Shown: positions 49,026 to 58,924, numbered from the stretch's first letter. The stretch is 64,000 nt of DNA from Sphingobacterium mizutaii (GCF_900187125.1 NZ_LT906468.1:4464001-4528000), one strand, 5' to 3'. Made by a program: numbers and translations. The notes: generated by a model from the sequence alone, not told the origin.

Positions 49026-50228
49026 TTAATTATACAGCAAGTACTTTTTTCGCATTTTCTTATATTTTTCAATGCCAGGTTGCCATGTTTTACGGATTTG
49101 TTCCTCCGTCATGCCGGCACGGATCTGATCCTTAAATTCTGACACTCCAGCAAGGTAATCGATGTTACCGATTTGGGGATGGAACCTTTCAAAAAATGCA
49201 GGTTTATTGGGGCTTTTAGCATAAAGCTCGATCATCCATGCTAGATTAATCTTTTTAGATTTAACCAGCGCTTCAAAATCTGTCCCTCTTAGGTCAAGAC
49301 CATAGCATACTTGATCTTGATAAAGCGGATTCTCTGCTCTTCCAGGCATAGAAACGGGTGTATAACTGAATTGGTAAATTCCCTTGAACATCGGCGCACC
49401 TACTACAGTAAATGGAAAATCGGTCCCGCGGCCATGGTTGAGAGATACCCCTTCAAAAAGACAGGTTGTCGGATATAAAAGAATGCTTTCAGGTGTATTA
49501 AGGTTCGGCGAAGGATTAACCGGCAACCTATACATTAGACCATGCTTGTAATTCGCGTTTTCTACCACCGAAAGCTTACATTTCAAGCCATTCCCCAACC
49601 ATCCCTCTCCATTTGCCATCAGTGCAAATTCAGCAACGGTAAGTCCATGTACGATAGGTATTGGAAACTGACCTATTCCGGATTTATTCTTCATGTCTAA
49701 AACAGGGCCATCAATAAAGTAGGCATTGGGATTCGGTCGGTCCAGGATCAACATTTCCTTTCCGTTTTCTGCTGCAGCCTGCATCACATCCCGCAATACA
49801 TTGATGTTGGTATAAAAGCGGCAGCCAACATCTTGAATGTCATAAATCAGGATATCAACATCAGCTAAATCTTCCTTTGAAGGCTTTTTCTTTTTCCCAT
49901 ACAGTGAAATAATCTTGACCCCTGTATCTTGATCAACCTCATCTCCCACAGAAGTTCCATTGCTGGCATTCCCCCGGAAGCCATGTTCGGGACCAAAGAC
50001 CTTGACGATATTAATCCCAGCAGCCACTAGGCTATCCAATAAATGCTTCTCTCCAATAATAGAAGTTTGGTTCGCGATCAAAGCAATTCTTTTCCCCTGA
50101 AGCTTGGAAATATACTTTTCGGTACGTTCCGCCCCGGTCTTAATAATATCGTTGGAATAGTGAACCTGTGCAAATAGGCAGTTGACCGCTAACAGCAAAG
50201 GCAATATCAGTAAAGCAGACTTTTTCAT
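49026..50228 (-). CDS. DUF1343 / NamZ-like exo-beta-N-acetylmuramidase
   Basis: 400 residues. Signal peptide ending NCLFAQ (residue 21). Then LQGKRIALIANQTSI, VKVFGPEHGFRGNASNG, DTGVKIISLYGKKKKPS, LIYDIQDVGCRFYTN (about 133-147), LDRPNPN and ESILLYPTTCLFEGVSLNHGRGTDFPF, all typical of DUF1343, which includes NamZ. The enzyme removes terminal N-acetylmuramic acid from peptidoglycan fragments, useful for cell-wall recycling. It is exported. Adjacent genes are not MurNAc transport genes. Confidence 0.9.
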   Translation of the reverse strand: MKKSALLILPLLLAVNCLFAQVHYSNDIIKTGAERTEKYISKLQGKRIALIANQTSIIGEKHLLDSLVAAGINIVKVFGPEHGFRGNASNGTSVGDEVDQDTGVKIISLYGKKKKPSKEDLADVDILIYDIQDVGCRFYTNINVLRDVMQAAAENGKEMLILDRPNPNAYFIDGPVLDMKNKSGIGQFPIPIVHGLTVAEFALMANGEGWLGNGLKCKLSVVENANYKHGLMYRLPVNPSPNLNTPESILLYPTTCLFEGVSLNHGRGTDFPFTVVGAPMFKGIYQFSYTPVSMPGRAENPLYQDQVCYGLDLRGTDFEALVKSKKINLAWMIELYAKSPNKPAFFERFHPQIGNIDYLAGVSEFKDQIRAGMTEEQIRKTWQPGIEKYKKMRKKYLLYN

Positions 50229-50348
50229 ATAGTTAAATATAAGATATTTTGAAAAGAACCATTTGAAAAATACAATTCATCGTACAGATAATCAAAACCC
50301 TATGAAATCTAATATTGCATTTTAGTATATTTACGAAAATGTCGTAAC

Positions 50349-51560
50349 ATGATCCGTATCTACCTAACTATCATTTCCATTTTCATTGCTCAGCACCTGT
50401 TGGCCCAACATACCATTAAGGGAAAGATCATTAATGCAGATGACCGCAGCCCTATTGCAGGAGCTTCAATCTACATCAATAATTCTTCATTGGGAACCAG
50501 CTCGAACAAAGAAGGCCTGTTTACCATCCATTCACCTACCAGAAATGTGGAATTGGTTGTGAGCAACATGGGATTTGAAAAGCGGGTCTTGGAAATTCAA
50601 ATTCCCTTGCAGCAGGATCTGATCATTGCGATCAAAGAAAAGTCAACCGCCATTGAAGAAGTGGTAGTTACCAACTACCTAAAAGATGGTTGGAAGGAAT
50701 GGGGGCAATTCTTTACTGAGAACTTAATAGGACAAGGAGGTTTTGCAGACGATTGTAAAATCCTGAACCATGAGGTTGTAAAGTTCCGATTTGACAAAAA
50801 GGCGAATGTTTTGACAGCCATCTGTACGGAACCCCTTAAGATCCGAAATGATGCCTTGGGTTATGAGCTGACCTATGACCTAGGAGGATTTAGAATGGAT
50901 TTTGGCAGCAAAATGTTTCTTTTCGAAGGTTATGCCTTCTTTAAGGACATCGGAAAGGGAAGATCTAAGTATAAAAAGAACCGAAATACTTCTTATTTAT
51001 TATCAATGAACAGGTTTGTCAGGAGTACATACAATAAAGAATGGGAGAAAGATGGCTATATCGTCAGAAAGTTGGTAAAAAAGGATAACGAAGTCCGAAC
51101 CGAAGCCATCCAAAAATATAATGCAATTCTAGACAGTATACAGAAGAAATATAGAGGGAATTGGAAATTATTCTATGCCTCACAAACAGACTTTACAGAA
51201 GATCAGGTAAATACCATTCGGAAGCAGAGAATCCAACCAGAGAAAATCAGCTATTTAATGGGGATTATGCAACCCGATGAGATCATCGTTGGGGAAGATA
51301 AGGAGAAGGGCCTGATGAAACTCAATTACACAGATTATCTGTATATCATTTACCCTGCTGACTTTTCAAGTTCCAAGAATAAGATCTTGCAAAAAGCAGC
51401 CAGTGAGGTTTCAGAACTATTCATCATGGATTCAGATGGAATTATTATTGAGCCACAGGGCTCTTATTTTCCTACTGCCAGTTGGATATTGAGTGGTTAT
51501 GCCGTTAGCTATTCCAAATTAGCCTATATGCTGCCATTGGATTATGTCCCAACTGAATAA
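50349..51560 (+). CDS. Exported carboxypeptidase-regulatory-like domain protein
   Basis: 403 residues. Signal peptide ending HLLAQ, then a CarboxypepD-regulatory-like fold (about 22-100: TIKGKIINADDRSPIAGASIYINNSSLGTSSNKEGLFTI) with an EEVVVT block like the start of a TonB plug, but no barrel follows. The remaining 290 residues are mixed and not recognised. Probably an outer-membrane-associated or periplasmic protein of unknown role. Confidence 0.75.
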   Translation: MIRIYLTIISIFIAQHLLAQHTIKGKIINADDRSPIAGASIYINNSSLGTSSNKEGLFTIHSPTRNVELVVSNMGFEKRVLEIQIPLQQDLIIAIKEKSTAIEEVVVTNYLKDGWKEWGQFFTENLIGQGGFADDCKILNHEVVKFRFDKKANVLTAICTEPLKIRNDALGYELTYDLGGFRMDFGSKMFLFEGYAFFKDIGKGRSKYKKNRNTSYLLSMNRFVRSTYNKEWEKDGYIVRKLVKKDNEVRTEAIQKYNAILDSIQKKYRGNWKLFYASQTDFTEDQVNTIRKQRIQPEKISYLMGIMQPDEIIVGEDKEKGLMKLNYTDYLYIIYPADFSSSKNKILQKAASEVSELFIMDSDGIIIEPQGSYFPTASWILSGYAVSYSKLAYMLPLDYVPTE

Positions 51561-51579
51561 GAATTCCCTTCGATTAAAA

Positions 51580-51954
51580 TTATATGGCAATACCACTCCC
51601 GCCAATCACTTTGATTCCATCTTCAAATTCTTTCCAAAAGCGGATATATCTAAATTGAGCTTCAAAAGGATCTCCCGAGAAGCTTCCATTTAGCTTTAGC
51701 TTAAGGTTAATAATGGCAACATCATCTATAATATTTAGATGTTCAACATCAGGCTGAAGTTCAATGATCTTTAAATTCCCCGTTCGATAAGATTCCAAAT
51801 CCTTCTCCTTGTTGATGACCTCTCCACTTGGAATAATAAAAAGCAAATCATTGTGCAATAGATTGTCCAAAGCCTCAATATCAGCAGATTTCATCGCCTC
51901 ATAAAGTTGGTTTTCAAGCTTTAGAATGTCTTCTTTTTTCATCATCATCTTCAA
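51580..51954 (-). CDS. NTF2-like (DUF4440) protein
   Basis: 124 residues (inner Met codons near 51942 are possible starts). ILKLENQLYEAMKSADIEALDNLLHNDLLFIIPSGEVINKEKDLESYRTG is the usual start of DUF4440/SnoaL-like folds. Cytoplasmic. No catalytic assignment. It is the only gene here that ends near a plus-strand gene end (51560). Confidence 0.8.
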   Translation of the reverse strand: MKMMMKKEDILKLENQLYEAMKSADIEALDNLLHNDLLFIIPSGEVINKEKDLESYRTGNLKIIELQPDVEHLNIIDDVAIINLKLKLNGSFSGDPFEAQFRYIRFWKEFEDGIKVIGGSGIAI

Positions 51955-52096
51955 TTTTGAATAGGGTTTATATCAATCCTGTCAGAAATACTGCAAATAT
52001 TTCTCTGGCATTTATCGCCGTCGACAAGACTTTCCTTAAACCTAAAATACAAAATTCAGCTAAAAGCCGAATTCATTGAGTCGCCCTATTCTTTTT

Positions 52097-52135
52097 AAAA
52101 AGGGGAATAAACTTCTCAAGCTTATTCCCCTTTTA
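52097..52135 (-). terminator. Terminator of the ThuA-fusion operon
   Basis: A 13-bp stem (AAAAGGGGAATAA and TTATTCCCCTTTT) with an 11-nt loop, 3 nt after the stop codon, then TAAAAAG. Confidence 0.85.
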
Positions 52136-52137
52136 AT

Positions 52138-55100
52138 CTATTTAGTCACTTTCATGACCCCGTTCATTATTCGCCAGTGTCCTGGAAATGTACAGGCAAA
52201 TGGATAATCTCCAGGTTCCGAAGGCACTTTGATATTCAATTCATAGCTGCCATCCGGATCAACCAGAGAGCTGCTGAATAGCACATCAGGTGTATTTGGA
52301 ATATATTGAAGCTCTATCGCATTGTTTTGGGTAGCCAACTTATCAGCCGCCTGTCCAACACGGTCCAGACTTCCCGGTTTCAGGATCAATAAATTATGCT
52401 GCATATGGTCAGGGTTCTCAAATATGATCTTCAGATTCGACCCTGCTTTCGCAGTAAAATTGGTGATATCATATTTCATCTCCCCTACGATAGCCTTAAT
52501 CTTTAGTACCTTATCGGCTTCTACTGTTTTTCCTTCCGATGCATCCGCTTTATTCATGGCGACAAGTCGACCGTCCTCCAAAGTTCCAGTAAATTTAAAG
52601 TCCTTCGCAAAATCACCCGGACTATCATTTAAAACTTGATCCGACACCCTGGCGGCACTAGCTCTTCCTACCAGTAGGAAACCATCCTGCTTTTCAGGGA
52701 ACAGGCCTAAACTTTTGCCCTCAGCCACTTTCTCCTCATCGATGAACAACAGCATCTTTCCATCCGCTAGCAAGGAAGTCCTCACCTTAAACGTTGGTTT
52801 CGAAAGCTTTTCAGATTGAATGATCGATTTATTTCCTTTCTGGTTAACCCTGAATTCCACTCTTCCATCTTTGATAGAAACAGCATAACCATCTTTTTTA
52901 TTGCCATAAGACAGCAAGGCTCCATCCAAAGGCCTCTGATCCTTCTGACGAACAGTCCCCACAAAATGGATCTCTCGATTCGCTATTTCAGGTATTTGCC
53001 TTGGACCAATGATGCCTTCTCTCGCTGTATTAAGCGAAAGTACGCTCATGTTGTTTCCGGCAATGATTCGCTCCCCTAAGGATCCATTCGCATTGGAAAA
53101 GTCTGGGTGGCCAAATTTAGTATGATATTCATGCATAAAAGCTTGCTGATGTAGACTTCCTGCAATCATCAGGGCATGGAACAGCCATTTGTCCTTCTCG
53201 TTTTCAGGATCCTGCACCGCATCAAAAATCACCTTAGCGACTTTTGGACTTGGCGGAGCTTCCGATAAGGCCAAAATAGCCGCCAATCGCACTCTTAAAT
53301 CCTTATCCTGCACAGCTCCCGAGGAAATCAACTCATCGATAACCTTGGCGTTTTTAGGCAAGGTCTGAATCGCAGCCCTTCTTACCCCAGCCGCTGGATG
53401 CTTAAGTGCTTTGAGAACAACCGCAACACTAGGGCTCTGTCCATCGGACAACAAACCTAAACCATGCAGTGTCCAGATTGCGTGGATAGCACCTCCATTG
53501 ACATTTACTTCATCAACAGCATTATCATTTATTAGCTTATGCAGGTCTTCCGCAACAGACTTATCACCCCCTTCAACCAATAGACGCTGAGCCGTGGTCC
53601 GCCAGAACATATTGTCGCTAGACAAAGCATCAACTAGGTCACGACCTTTCTTTCCATCCAATTTAAATTTCCGTTGCTTCGCCGCATCCTCATGCACCAA
53701 TCGATAGATACGTCCTTTAGAACTATCTCTCAATGGATCGATATAGGCATTTCCAGGTCCGTTTTCAAAACCTTGAGGGGTTGGGTTATGCTGGATAATA
53801 AAATTATACCAATCCAAGAACCACAATGCTCCGTCTGGTCCTACTTTAGCCTCTACAGGTCCAAACCAGTTATCAGAACTCGCGACCATATTCCAGCCAT
53901 CTCCCTTTTCCTTAAATCCAGATCCCGAAGGTTCCAGGATATGTTTATGGATCAAGCGTCCGGTCGGCTCAGCAATAAAGGCAACCCGATTCCAATATTC
54001 TTGAGGGAATGCCCTTGCTGTATAGAGGTTATGGCCAGCAGCGGCAGTAAAACCTCCGAATACATCCACCTGACGCAGTTCTTTGGTTAACTCATGTATT
54101 TTGTAGTGCGCATCAATTTTCTCGATACCCCTTTCATTCAGATTCGCTTTCTCATAATAACGAGCAGGGATAGCCAAAAAGTTACTGTGCTCATTATTTG
54201 CTGTGGACAGGAATACATCAAAATCTTCCGAAAAACCTAAGCCCCAAGTGTTATTCGAGGTGTTCCCAAGGAATTCCAGATCTTGAGCCTTTGGACCAAA
54301 TCGATAGGCACCAGAACCAAATTTGTATGCTTTCCCAGCAATATTGCCTTCAAATCCTGAATATCCAACGGTTCCCCAAATCTTGTTATCCATACCATAT
54401 TTTAGGTTGGAAGGACCAGCATGGGTATCAAAAGTTCCCCATCCATCGATCAATACCTTACGCACATCTGCCTTTCCGTCCCCATCTGTATCCTTTAGGA
54501 ACAAAAAGTGCGGAGCCTGTGCAACGATAATCCCGCCATCAGAAAACACAAAGGAAGTCGGGATATTAAGCCCTTCAGCAAATACCGTGAATTTATCTGC
54601 TTTACCATCATTGTCCGTATCCTCACAGATGGTAATCCGGTCGTCACCTTCCCCCTTGTCATTTCTCACCGTATTTGGATAGTCCACCGTTTCGATGACC
54701 CATAGCCTACCCTGTTCATCCCAATCCATCGCAATTGGCTTCTTAATGTCCGGCTCACTGGCGAATAGTTCCAGACGGAATCCCACAGGCACCTGTATCA
54801 GGGTCTGCGATTGCTCCGGACTTAATGGATGCTGATAGCGAGGTGGCGGATCTTTGCGCTCATAATTAGGCATCCGGGCTTCCTCATATTCCGGTTTGGC
54901 GATTTCATACTTCTTCATTCGTTCCACAGCCTTATCACCCACAGCCCAAAGGATACCATTCTTCACCAACTGTAGAAATCCCGGGTTACGGAATGTGCGC
55001 TCATCATGTCCAAAAGCCGTATAGAAAACCCGACCCTTACCATGCTCTTTTACCCAGGTATAAGGCTCTCTGTGCGTGCTGTCTAAACGTTCCATCAAGA

Positions 55101-55629
55101 CCTCGATATCTTTTGCCAAGAGATGGTGTACATAGGTTTCATCCCATTCAGTCACAAATGGTGAAAGCCCCTTCATCACTGGATGATCAGGCTTGATGAT
55201 TTCTGCACCAAACGAACCGCCTCCATGGCTCTTGAACTGCCCACCAATTAAGGCTACGACATCATCAGAGTTCCGAAAACAGTAAGAAGCCGAGTGAATA
55301 TTGATATAGCCCTTTCCAGAAGCTACATAATCCAACAGTGCTTTCTCCTGCGCCGGACTGATCGTATCGTGGTTCGCATACAAGATCAAACCATCGTACT
55401 TTTTAAGGTCTGGACGGGTCAAATCATCAGGATCGATGGAATAGGTAATATTTATTCCATCAGCAAAATACTCCTTTGACAAGATGTCGGCCAATAATTC
55501 CGAGTCATGGTGTTTACTATCATGACCCAGAAAAAATAACTCCAACCTTCTAGGTTTGTTATCTTCGGCACATCCCAGCACCGAGAAAACAACACATAAT
55601 AGAAGGCATAATTTTAAAATCTTATTCAT
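52138..55629 (-). CDS. ThuA + propeller dehydrogenase + HEAT + LamG-like + cupredoxin fusion
   Basis: 1163 residues. Signal peptide with lipobox FSVLGC. About 27-232: ThuA domain (LFFLGHDSKHHDSELL; GGQFKSHGGGSFGAEI; GRVFYTAFGHDERTF). About 262-655: sorbosone dehydrogenase/PVC-type propeller with DxDxDG-like loops (DTDNDGKADKF, DTDGDGKADV). About 665-820: HEAT repeats. About 865-1015: jelly-roll. About 1040-1163: cupredoxin, with candidate copper ligands in MQHN and FACTFPGHWRIMNG (Cys, His, Met). No CxxCH heme site, unlike the related protein at 5292. Last gene of a three-gene operon with sugar isomerase and Gfo/Idh genes. Confidence 0.9.
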   Translation of the reverse strand: MNKILKLCLLLCVVFSVLGCAEDNKPRRLELFFLGHDSKHHDSELLADILSKEYFADGINITYSIDPDDLTRPDLKKYDGLILYANHDTISPAQEKALLDYVASGKGYINIHSASYCFRNSDDVVALIGGQFKSHGGGSFGAEIIKPDHPVMKGLSPFVTEWDETYVHHLLAKDIEVLMERLDSTHREPYTWVKEHGKGRVFYTAFGHDERTFRNPGFLQLVKNGILWAVGDKAVERMKKYEIAKPEYEEARMPNYERKDPPPRYQHPLSPEQSQTLIQVPVGFRLELFASEPDIKKPIAMDWDEQGRLWVIETVDYPNTVRNDKGEGDDRITICEDTDNDGKADKFTVFAEGLNIPTSFVFSDGGIIVAQAPHFLFLKDTDGDGKADVRKVLIDGWGTFDTHAGPSNLKYGMDNKIWGTVGYSGFEGNIAGKAYKFGSGAYRFGPKAQDLEFLGNTSNNTWGLGFSEDFDVFLSTANNEHSNFLAIPARYYEKANLNERGIEKIDAHYKIHELTKELRQVDVFGGFTAAAGHNLYTARAFPQEYWNRVAFIAEPTGRLIHKHILEPSGSGFKEKGDGWNMVASSDNWFGPVEAKVGPDGALWFLDWYNFIIQHNPTPQGFENGPGNAYIDPLRDSSKGRIYRLVHEDAAKQRKFKLDGKKGRDLVDALSSDNMFWRTTAQRLLVEGGDKSVAEDLHKLINDNAVDEVNVNGGAIHAIWTLHGLGLLSDGQSPSVAVVLKALKHPAAGVRRAAIQTLPKNAKVIDELISSGAVQDKDLRVRLAAILALSEAPPSPKVAKVIFDAVQDPENEKDKWLFHALMIAGSLHQQAFMHEYHTKFGHPDFSNANGSLGERIIAGNNMSVLSLNTAREGIIGPRQIPEIANREIHFVGTVRQKDQRPLDGALLSYGNKKDGYAVSIKDGRVEFRVNQKGNKSIIQSEKLSKPTFKVRTSLLADGKMLLFIDEEKVAEGKSLGLFPEKQDGFLLVGRASAARVSDQVLNDSPGDFAKDFKFTGTLEDGRLVAMNKADASEGKTVEADKVLKIKAIVGEMKYDITNFTAKAGSNLKIIFENPDHMQHNLLILKPGSLDRVGQAADKLATQNNAIELQYIPNTPDVLFSSSLVDPDGSYELNIKVPSEPGDYPFACTFPGHWRIMNGVMKVTK

Positions 55630-55670
55630 CTTAAATAATATTGAGATAAAGGTTCCTCAGGCAACAATAA

Positions 55671-56816
55671 TTAGGTTGTTTCCCAAGTAAATTCAGGTAA
55701 AGGAATGATCTCTCCCCCTTTCATGGCAGATTCATGTGCCAAAATACCCACACAGGTTATATTTGCAGATTGCCTAGCATTAGGAAATGGCTGTCTGCCA
55801 TCAACCAATGCGCTGATAAATTCATGGACTAAATGCGGATGCGAGCCCCCATGGCCACTTCCTTGCAGAAAAGAAAGGTGTTGGTTTTCTCCTTCATCAT
55901 ATACTCCTGCCCTTGTAAAATGCTGGATGGATTCCGGCAGCAAATGCGCATAATCCGGACAGTCCACTTTTTCCGGGATTTCAGGTTCAGGTCTTTTGGC
56001 TACGTGTAAAACCAACGGTTCCCCTTCAATCAACGGCCATTCCACCGATTGCTTGGAACCATAGACTTCAAAACTCTCACGATATTGCCTAGCCGTATCA
56101 AATAGAGAACGGTATACCTGAGCACTTAAATCAGAGTTCCTGAACTTAATATGTGCAGATTCAATGGCAAATGGAGAATTATATTGACCAACCAAATCCT
56201 CACGGATGGTACCAGAACCAAAACAGGACACATATTCCGCCTCATTACGTGTTAAGCCCAATACCGGCCCTACACAGTGCGTAGCATAATGCATCGGCGG
56301 AAGACCAGGCCAATAGTTCGGCCAACCATCCATATCCTGCTGATGGCTCGCCTTTAGGAATTGGATCTTGCCAAGCTCACCTTTCTCATACAGTTCTTTC
56401 ATAAACAGGAATTCTCGCGCATATATTACGGTTTCCATCATCATATAGGTAAGTCCAGTTTCCTCAACCGCTTCCACGATCAGCTTACATTCCTCCACTG
56501 TCGTTGCCATCGGTACTGTACAGGCCACATGTTTTCCTGCCCGAAGAGCCTTGATCGATTGTTCCGCATGGTTTGGAATAGGTGTGTTGATATGTACGGC
56601 ATCAATGTTTTCATCTTTCAGCAGCTCATCATAATCGGTATAGCGTTTTTCAATCGAAAAGGCATCCCCAATTTCATTCAGACTCGCTTCATTTCTTTGA
56701 CAAATAGCATATAGGTTCGCATTTGGATGCTGTTGATAAATAGGGATAAACTCTGCCCCAAAGCCTAAACCGATAATTGCAACATTAATTTTTTCTTTCT
56801 TCATCATTTCGTTCAT
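55671..56816 (-). CDS. Gfo/Idh/MocA-family oxidoreductase
   Basis: 381 residues. NVAIIGLGFGAEFIPIYQQHPNANLYAICQRNEAS is a Rossmann start (a second ATG, three codons later, could be the true start). The family EKP motif is replaced by CTVPMATT, so the lysine is missing. The substrate half includes MHYATHCVGPVLGL with conserved histidines. The missing lysine may mean a different reaction. It lies 11 nt after the isomerase gene and 41 nt before the ThuA fusion. Confidence 0.9.
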   Translation of the reverse strand: MNEMMKKEKINVAIIGLGFGAEFIPIYQQHPNANLYAICQRNEASLNEIGDAFSIEKRYTDYDELLKDENIDAVHINTPIPNHAEQSIKALRAGKHVACTVPMATTVEECKLIVEAVEETGLTYMMMETVIYAREFLFMKELYEKGELGKIQFLKASHQQDMDGWPNYWPGLPPMHYATHCVGPVLGLTRNEAEYVSCFGSGTIREDLVGQYNSPFAIESAHIKFRNSDLSAQVYRSLFDTARQYRESFEVYGSKQSVEWPLIEGEPLVLHVAKRPEPEIPEKVDCPDYAHLLPESIQHFTRAGVYDEGENQHLSFLQGSGHGGSHPHLVHEFISALVDGRQPFPNARQSANITCVGILAHESAMKGGEIIPLPEFTWETT

Positions 56817-56827
56817 TGATTGTGTTA

Positions 56828-57697
56828 TTATAATTTATTAGCAGCCCATTTCCTCAAAAACGCATGCCCATCACGCGCAAATGAATCTTGGTCATCGGCT
56901 AGATTTCGCCATATACAAACTGCGGCTGCCAACTCTTTATTTTCTGGTGTAAAACTTTCAATGGATACCGCTCCTTTATAATTGATCGCTTTAAGTGCCT
57001 CATAAAATGCCCCCCAGCTTGCATTTCCTGTGCCTGGAGTTCCGCGATAATTCTCCGAAACCTGGACGTGGATCAACTTGTCCCCAGCTTTTCGGATAGC
57101 CAAACCAGGATCCGGCTCCTCAATGTTCATATGGAACATATCCAAACAGATCTTTGCCGCTGGATGGTTCAGGTCATTGATCAAACGCGATACATCATCC
57201 ACATTGTTGATCAGATCCGACTCAAATCGATTCAAGGGCTCCAAGCCTAATTCCAAGCCTCTAGATGCCGCCATCTCACAGACCTTGCCCAAGTTATCAA
57301 CCGCTCTGTTCCATTCGATTTGGCGCTGTGCATCCGGTACCATCCGTGCTTTTCCAACCGCTGAATACATAGGACCAGCGAAAAAACTTGCTCCCAGTTC
57401 TGTCGAAATATTTAGGCAATCTTCAATGTATTGCAGACCATTCTTTTGCAAGGCTTCATCATCACTCGTTAAGTCCCTGGTTGGTCCAAAAGCCCCACAG
57501 ACCAATGCTTGCAAGCCATTCTTCTCAAGTTCTTTAGAAATCTTTTGGGTATCGATAAGAAAAGGGTCTTCCACGGCTATCTCCACGACTTCATAGCCTA
57601 GGCTTGCTATTTTCTCAAACAAGCCGGCAGCATCCTCCGTACGGAAAGGAGAAGTCCAAAGCCAGGTACTGACGCCTAGTTTCACAGGTAATTGCAT
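56828..57697 (-). CDS. Sugar phosphate isomerase/epimerase (TIM-barrel)
   Basis: 289 residues, AP endonuclease 2-like fold. Metal ligands: EPLNRFESDLINN (Glu, about 157), DMFHMNIEE (Asp/His around 190), HVQVSENYRG (His about 210) and SIESF at the end (Glu about 252). This is the D-tagatose 3-epimerase/IolE-type family. Cytoplasmic. First gene of the operon that ends with the ThuA fusion; the divergent AraC gene is 290 bp away. Confidence 0.92.
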   Translation of the reverse strand: MQLPVKLGVSTWLWTSPFRTEDAAGLFEKIASLGYEVVEIAVEDPFLIDTQKISKELEKNGLQALVCGAFGPTRDLTSDDEALQKNGLQYIEDCLNISTELGASFFAGPMYSAVGKARMVPDAQRQIEWNRAVDNLGKVCEMAASRGLELGLEPLNRFESDLINNVDDVSRLINDLNHPAAKICLDMFHMNIEEPDPGLAIRKAGDKLIHVQVSENYRGTPGTGNASWGAFYEALKAINYKGAVSIESFTPENKELAAAVCIWRNLADDQDSFARDGHAFLRKWAANKL

Positions 57698-58030
57698 ATT
57701 ATATTCTAAATAAATTAATGATTCTTAAAGGTTTACAGGCCATACACTTTAGCATTGTCCCCATCAAATGAAACAGCGTATTCCTATTTCATTTCATTAG
57801 GTTGGTTTAAAATGGTTAATCCTAGAACCCTAAATTAAGATTCAAGATGAATTTAACATACCTATTAAATACCCAATGATGACTGTATTTTACCACACTT
57901 TATAAACAATCAGCACAACATCGGACAACAATTAGACATTTACCTCCTTAAAATCTTGATAATTGCCTGCTAAAGACTTATTTTTGAAATGAGCCCCTGC
58001 AAACCTGGGGATGACCAATATATTCCATTA
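57698..58030. other. Divergent control region
   Basis: About 330 bp. It holds the AraC promoter (57956-57986). On the minus strand a short coding-like end (DGDNAKVYGL then stop, about 57760-57733) resembles the C-terminus of an amidohydrolase. No clear -7 box for the isomerase operon, which fits activation by the AraC protein. Confidence 0.5.
57956..57986 (+). promoter_or_regulatory. Promoter of the AraC gene
   Basis: TTG (57956-57958), a 20-nt spacer, then TATTTTTG (57979-57986). Because the first ATG of the frame (57989) would be only 3 nt after the -7 box, the start at 58031 is preferred. Confidence 0.78.
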
Positions 58031-58915
58031 ATGGATATCAATTTCAAAAAGACCGCAGTCCAGAAAACCAGGATCCCTTCATCGCGCATATTTTTTGTGC
58101 GAAAGCTTTCCGACAAACATTTCGACACCACTTGGCATGCCCATTCCGAGTACCAACTTTTCCTTGTTGTGGAAGGTTCCGGAACCAGGTTTATCGGCAA
58201 TACCATGAAATCCTTTGTCAAGGGCGATCTGTCTTTTATTGGTCCCAATATTCCTCACCTTTGGCGCAGTGATGATATTTACTTTGACCCCCAATCCAAA
58301 AAAAGCAGCGAAGGATTGGTGATTTATATCAATGGTTCAGAATTAGAGAAATTCACTGAAAAGGAAGAGTTCAATCAATTAAAGGTCCTGTTGGAAAAAG
58401 TGAGACATGGAATGGAGATTCATGGAGCCACAGCCAAGGAAATAATTGCACTGATGAATGAACTGCTCAACCTACATGGCATGGAAAGCATCATTCATCT
58501 CTTCAAGATCTTGAATGTACTGGCCAAGGGAAAGGATTTCACACTATTACATTATGATGAATTCCAGTATCAGTCTAAAGACGTTGAAACGAACCGGATC
58601 AATATCGTTTATAATTATGCCCTGAACCATTTCAGAAATAAAATAACCTTGGAAGAAGTCGCCGCTCTACTCAATATGAAACCTACATCCTTTAGCCGAT
58701 ATTTTACAGCCAAAACTTCGAAGACCTTTTCCTATTTCATTACAGAATTACGCATTAAGCATGCCTGCAAGCTCCTATCCGTTGCCGAATCCAAGAGCGT
58801 AGCCCAGATATGCTATGATTCAGGTTTTAATACCCTATCCAATTTCAATAAACAGTTCAAGACTTTTATTGGAATGACACCTATGGAGTATAGGTTGAAA
58901 TTTATGACGCTTTAA
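58031..58915 (+). CDS. AraC-family regulator with cupin sensor
   Basis: 294 residues from the ATG at 58031. N-terminal cupin-like sensor (HFDTTWHAHSEYQLFLVVEGSGTRFIGN, about 30-57, then SFIGPNIPHLW). C-terminal double helix-turn-helix (about 195-290, ITLEEVAALLNMKPTSFSRYFTAKT and VAQICYDSGFNTLSNFNKQFK). Typical AraC. It probably responds to a sugar and controls the divergent isomerase operon. Confidence 0.93.
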   Translation: MDINFKKTAVQKTRIPSSRIFFVRKLSDKHFDTTWHAHSEYQLFLVVEGSGTRFIGNTMKSFVKGDLSFIGPNIPHLWRSDDIYFDPQSKKSSEGLVIYINGSELEKFTEKEEFNQLKVLLEKVRHGMEIHGATAKEIIALMNELLNLHGMESIIHLFKILNVLAKGKDFTLLHYDEFQYQSKDVETNRINIVYNYALNHFRNKITLEEVAALLNMKPTSFSRYFTAKTSKTFSYFITELRIKHACKLLSVAESKSVAQICYDSGFNTLSNFNKQFKTFIGMTPMEYRLKFMTL

Positions 58916-58924
58916 AACCATTAG

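Noticed and set aside
52138..55629. Heme-binding domain in the ThuA fusion
   Set aside because: No CxxCH motif anywhere; the end is better explained as a cupredoxin.
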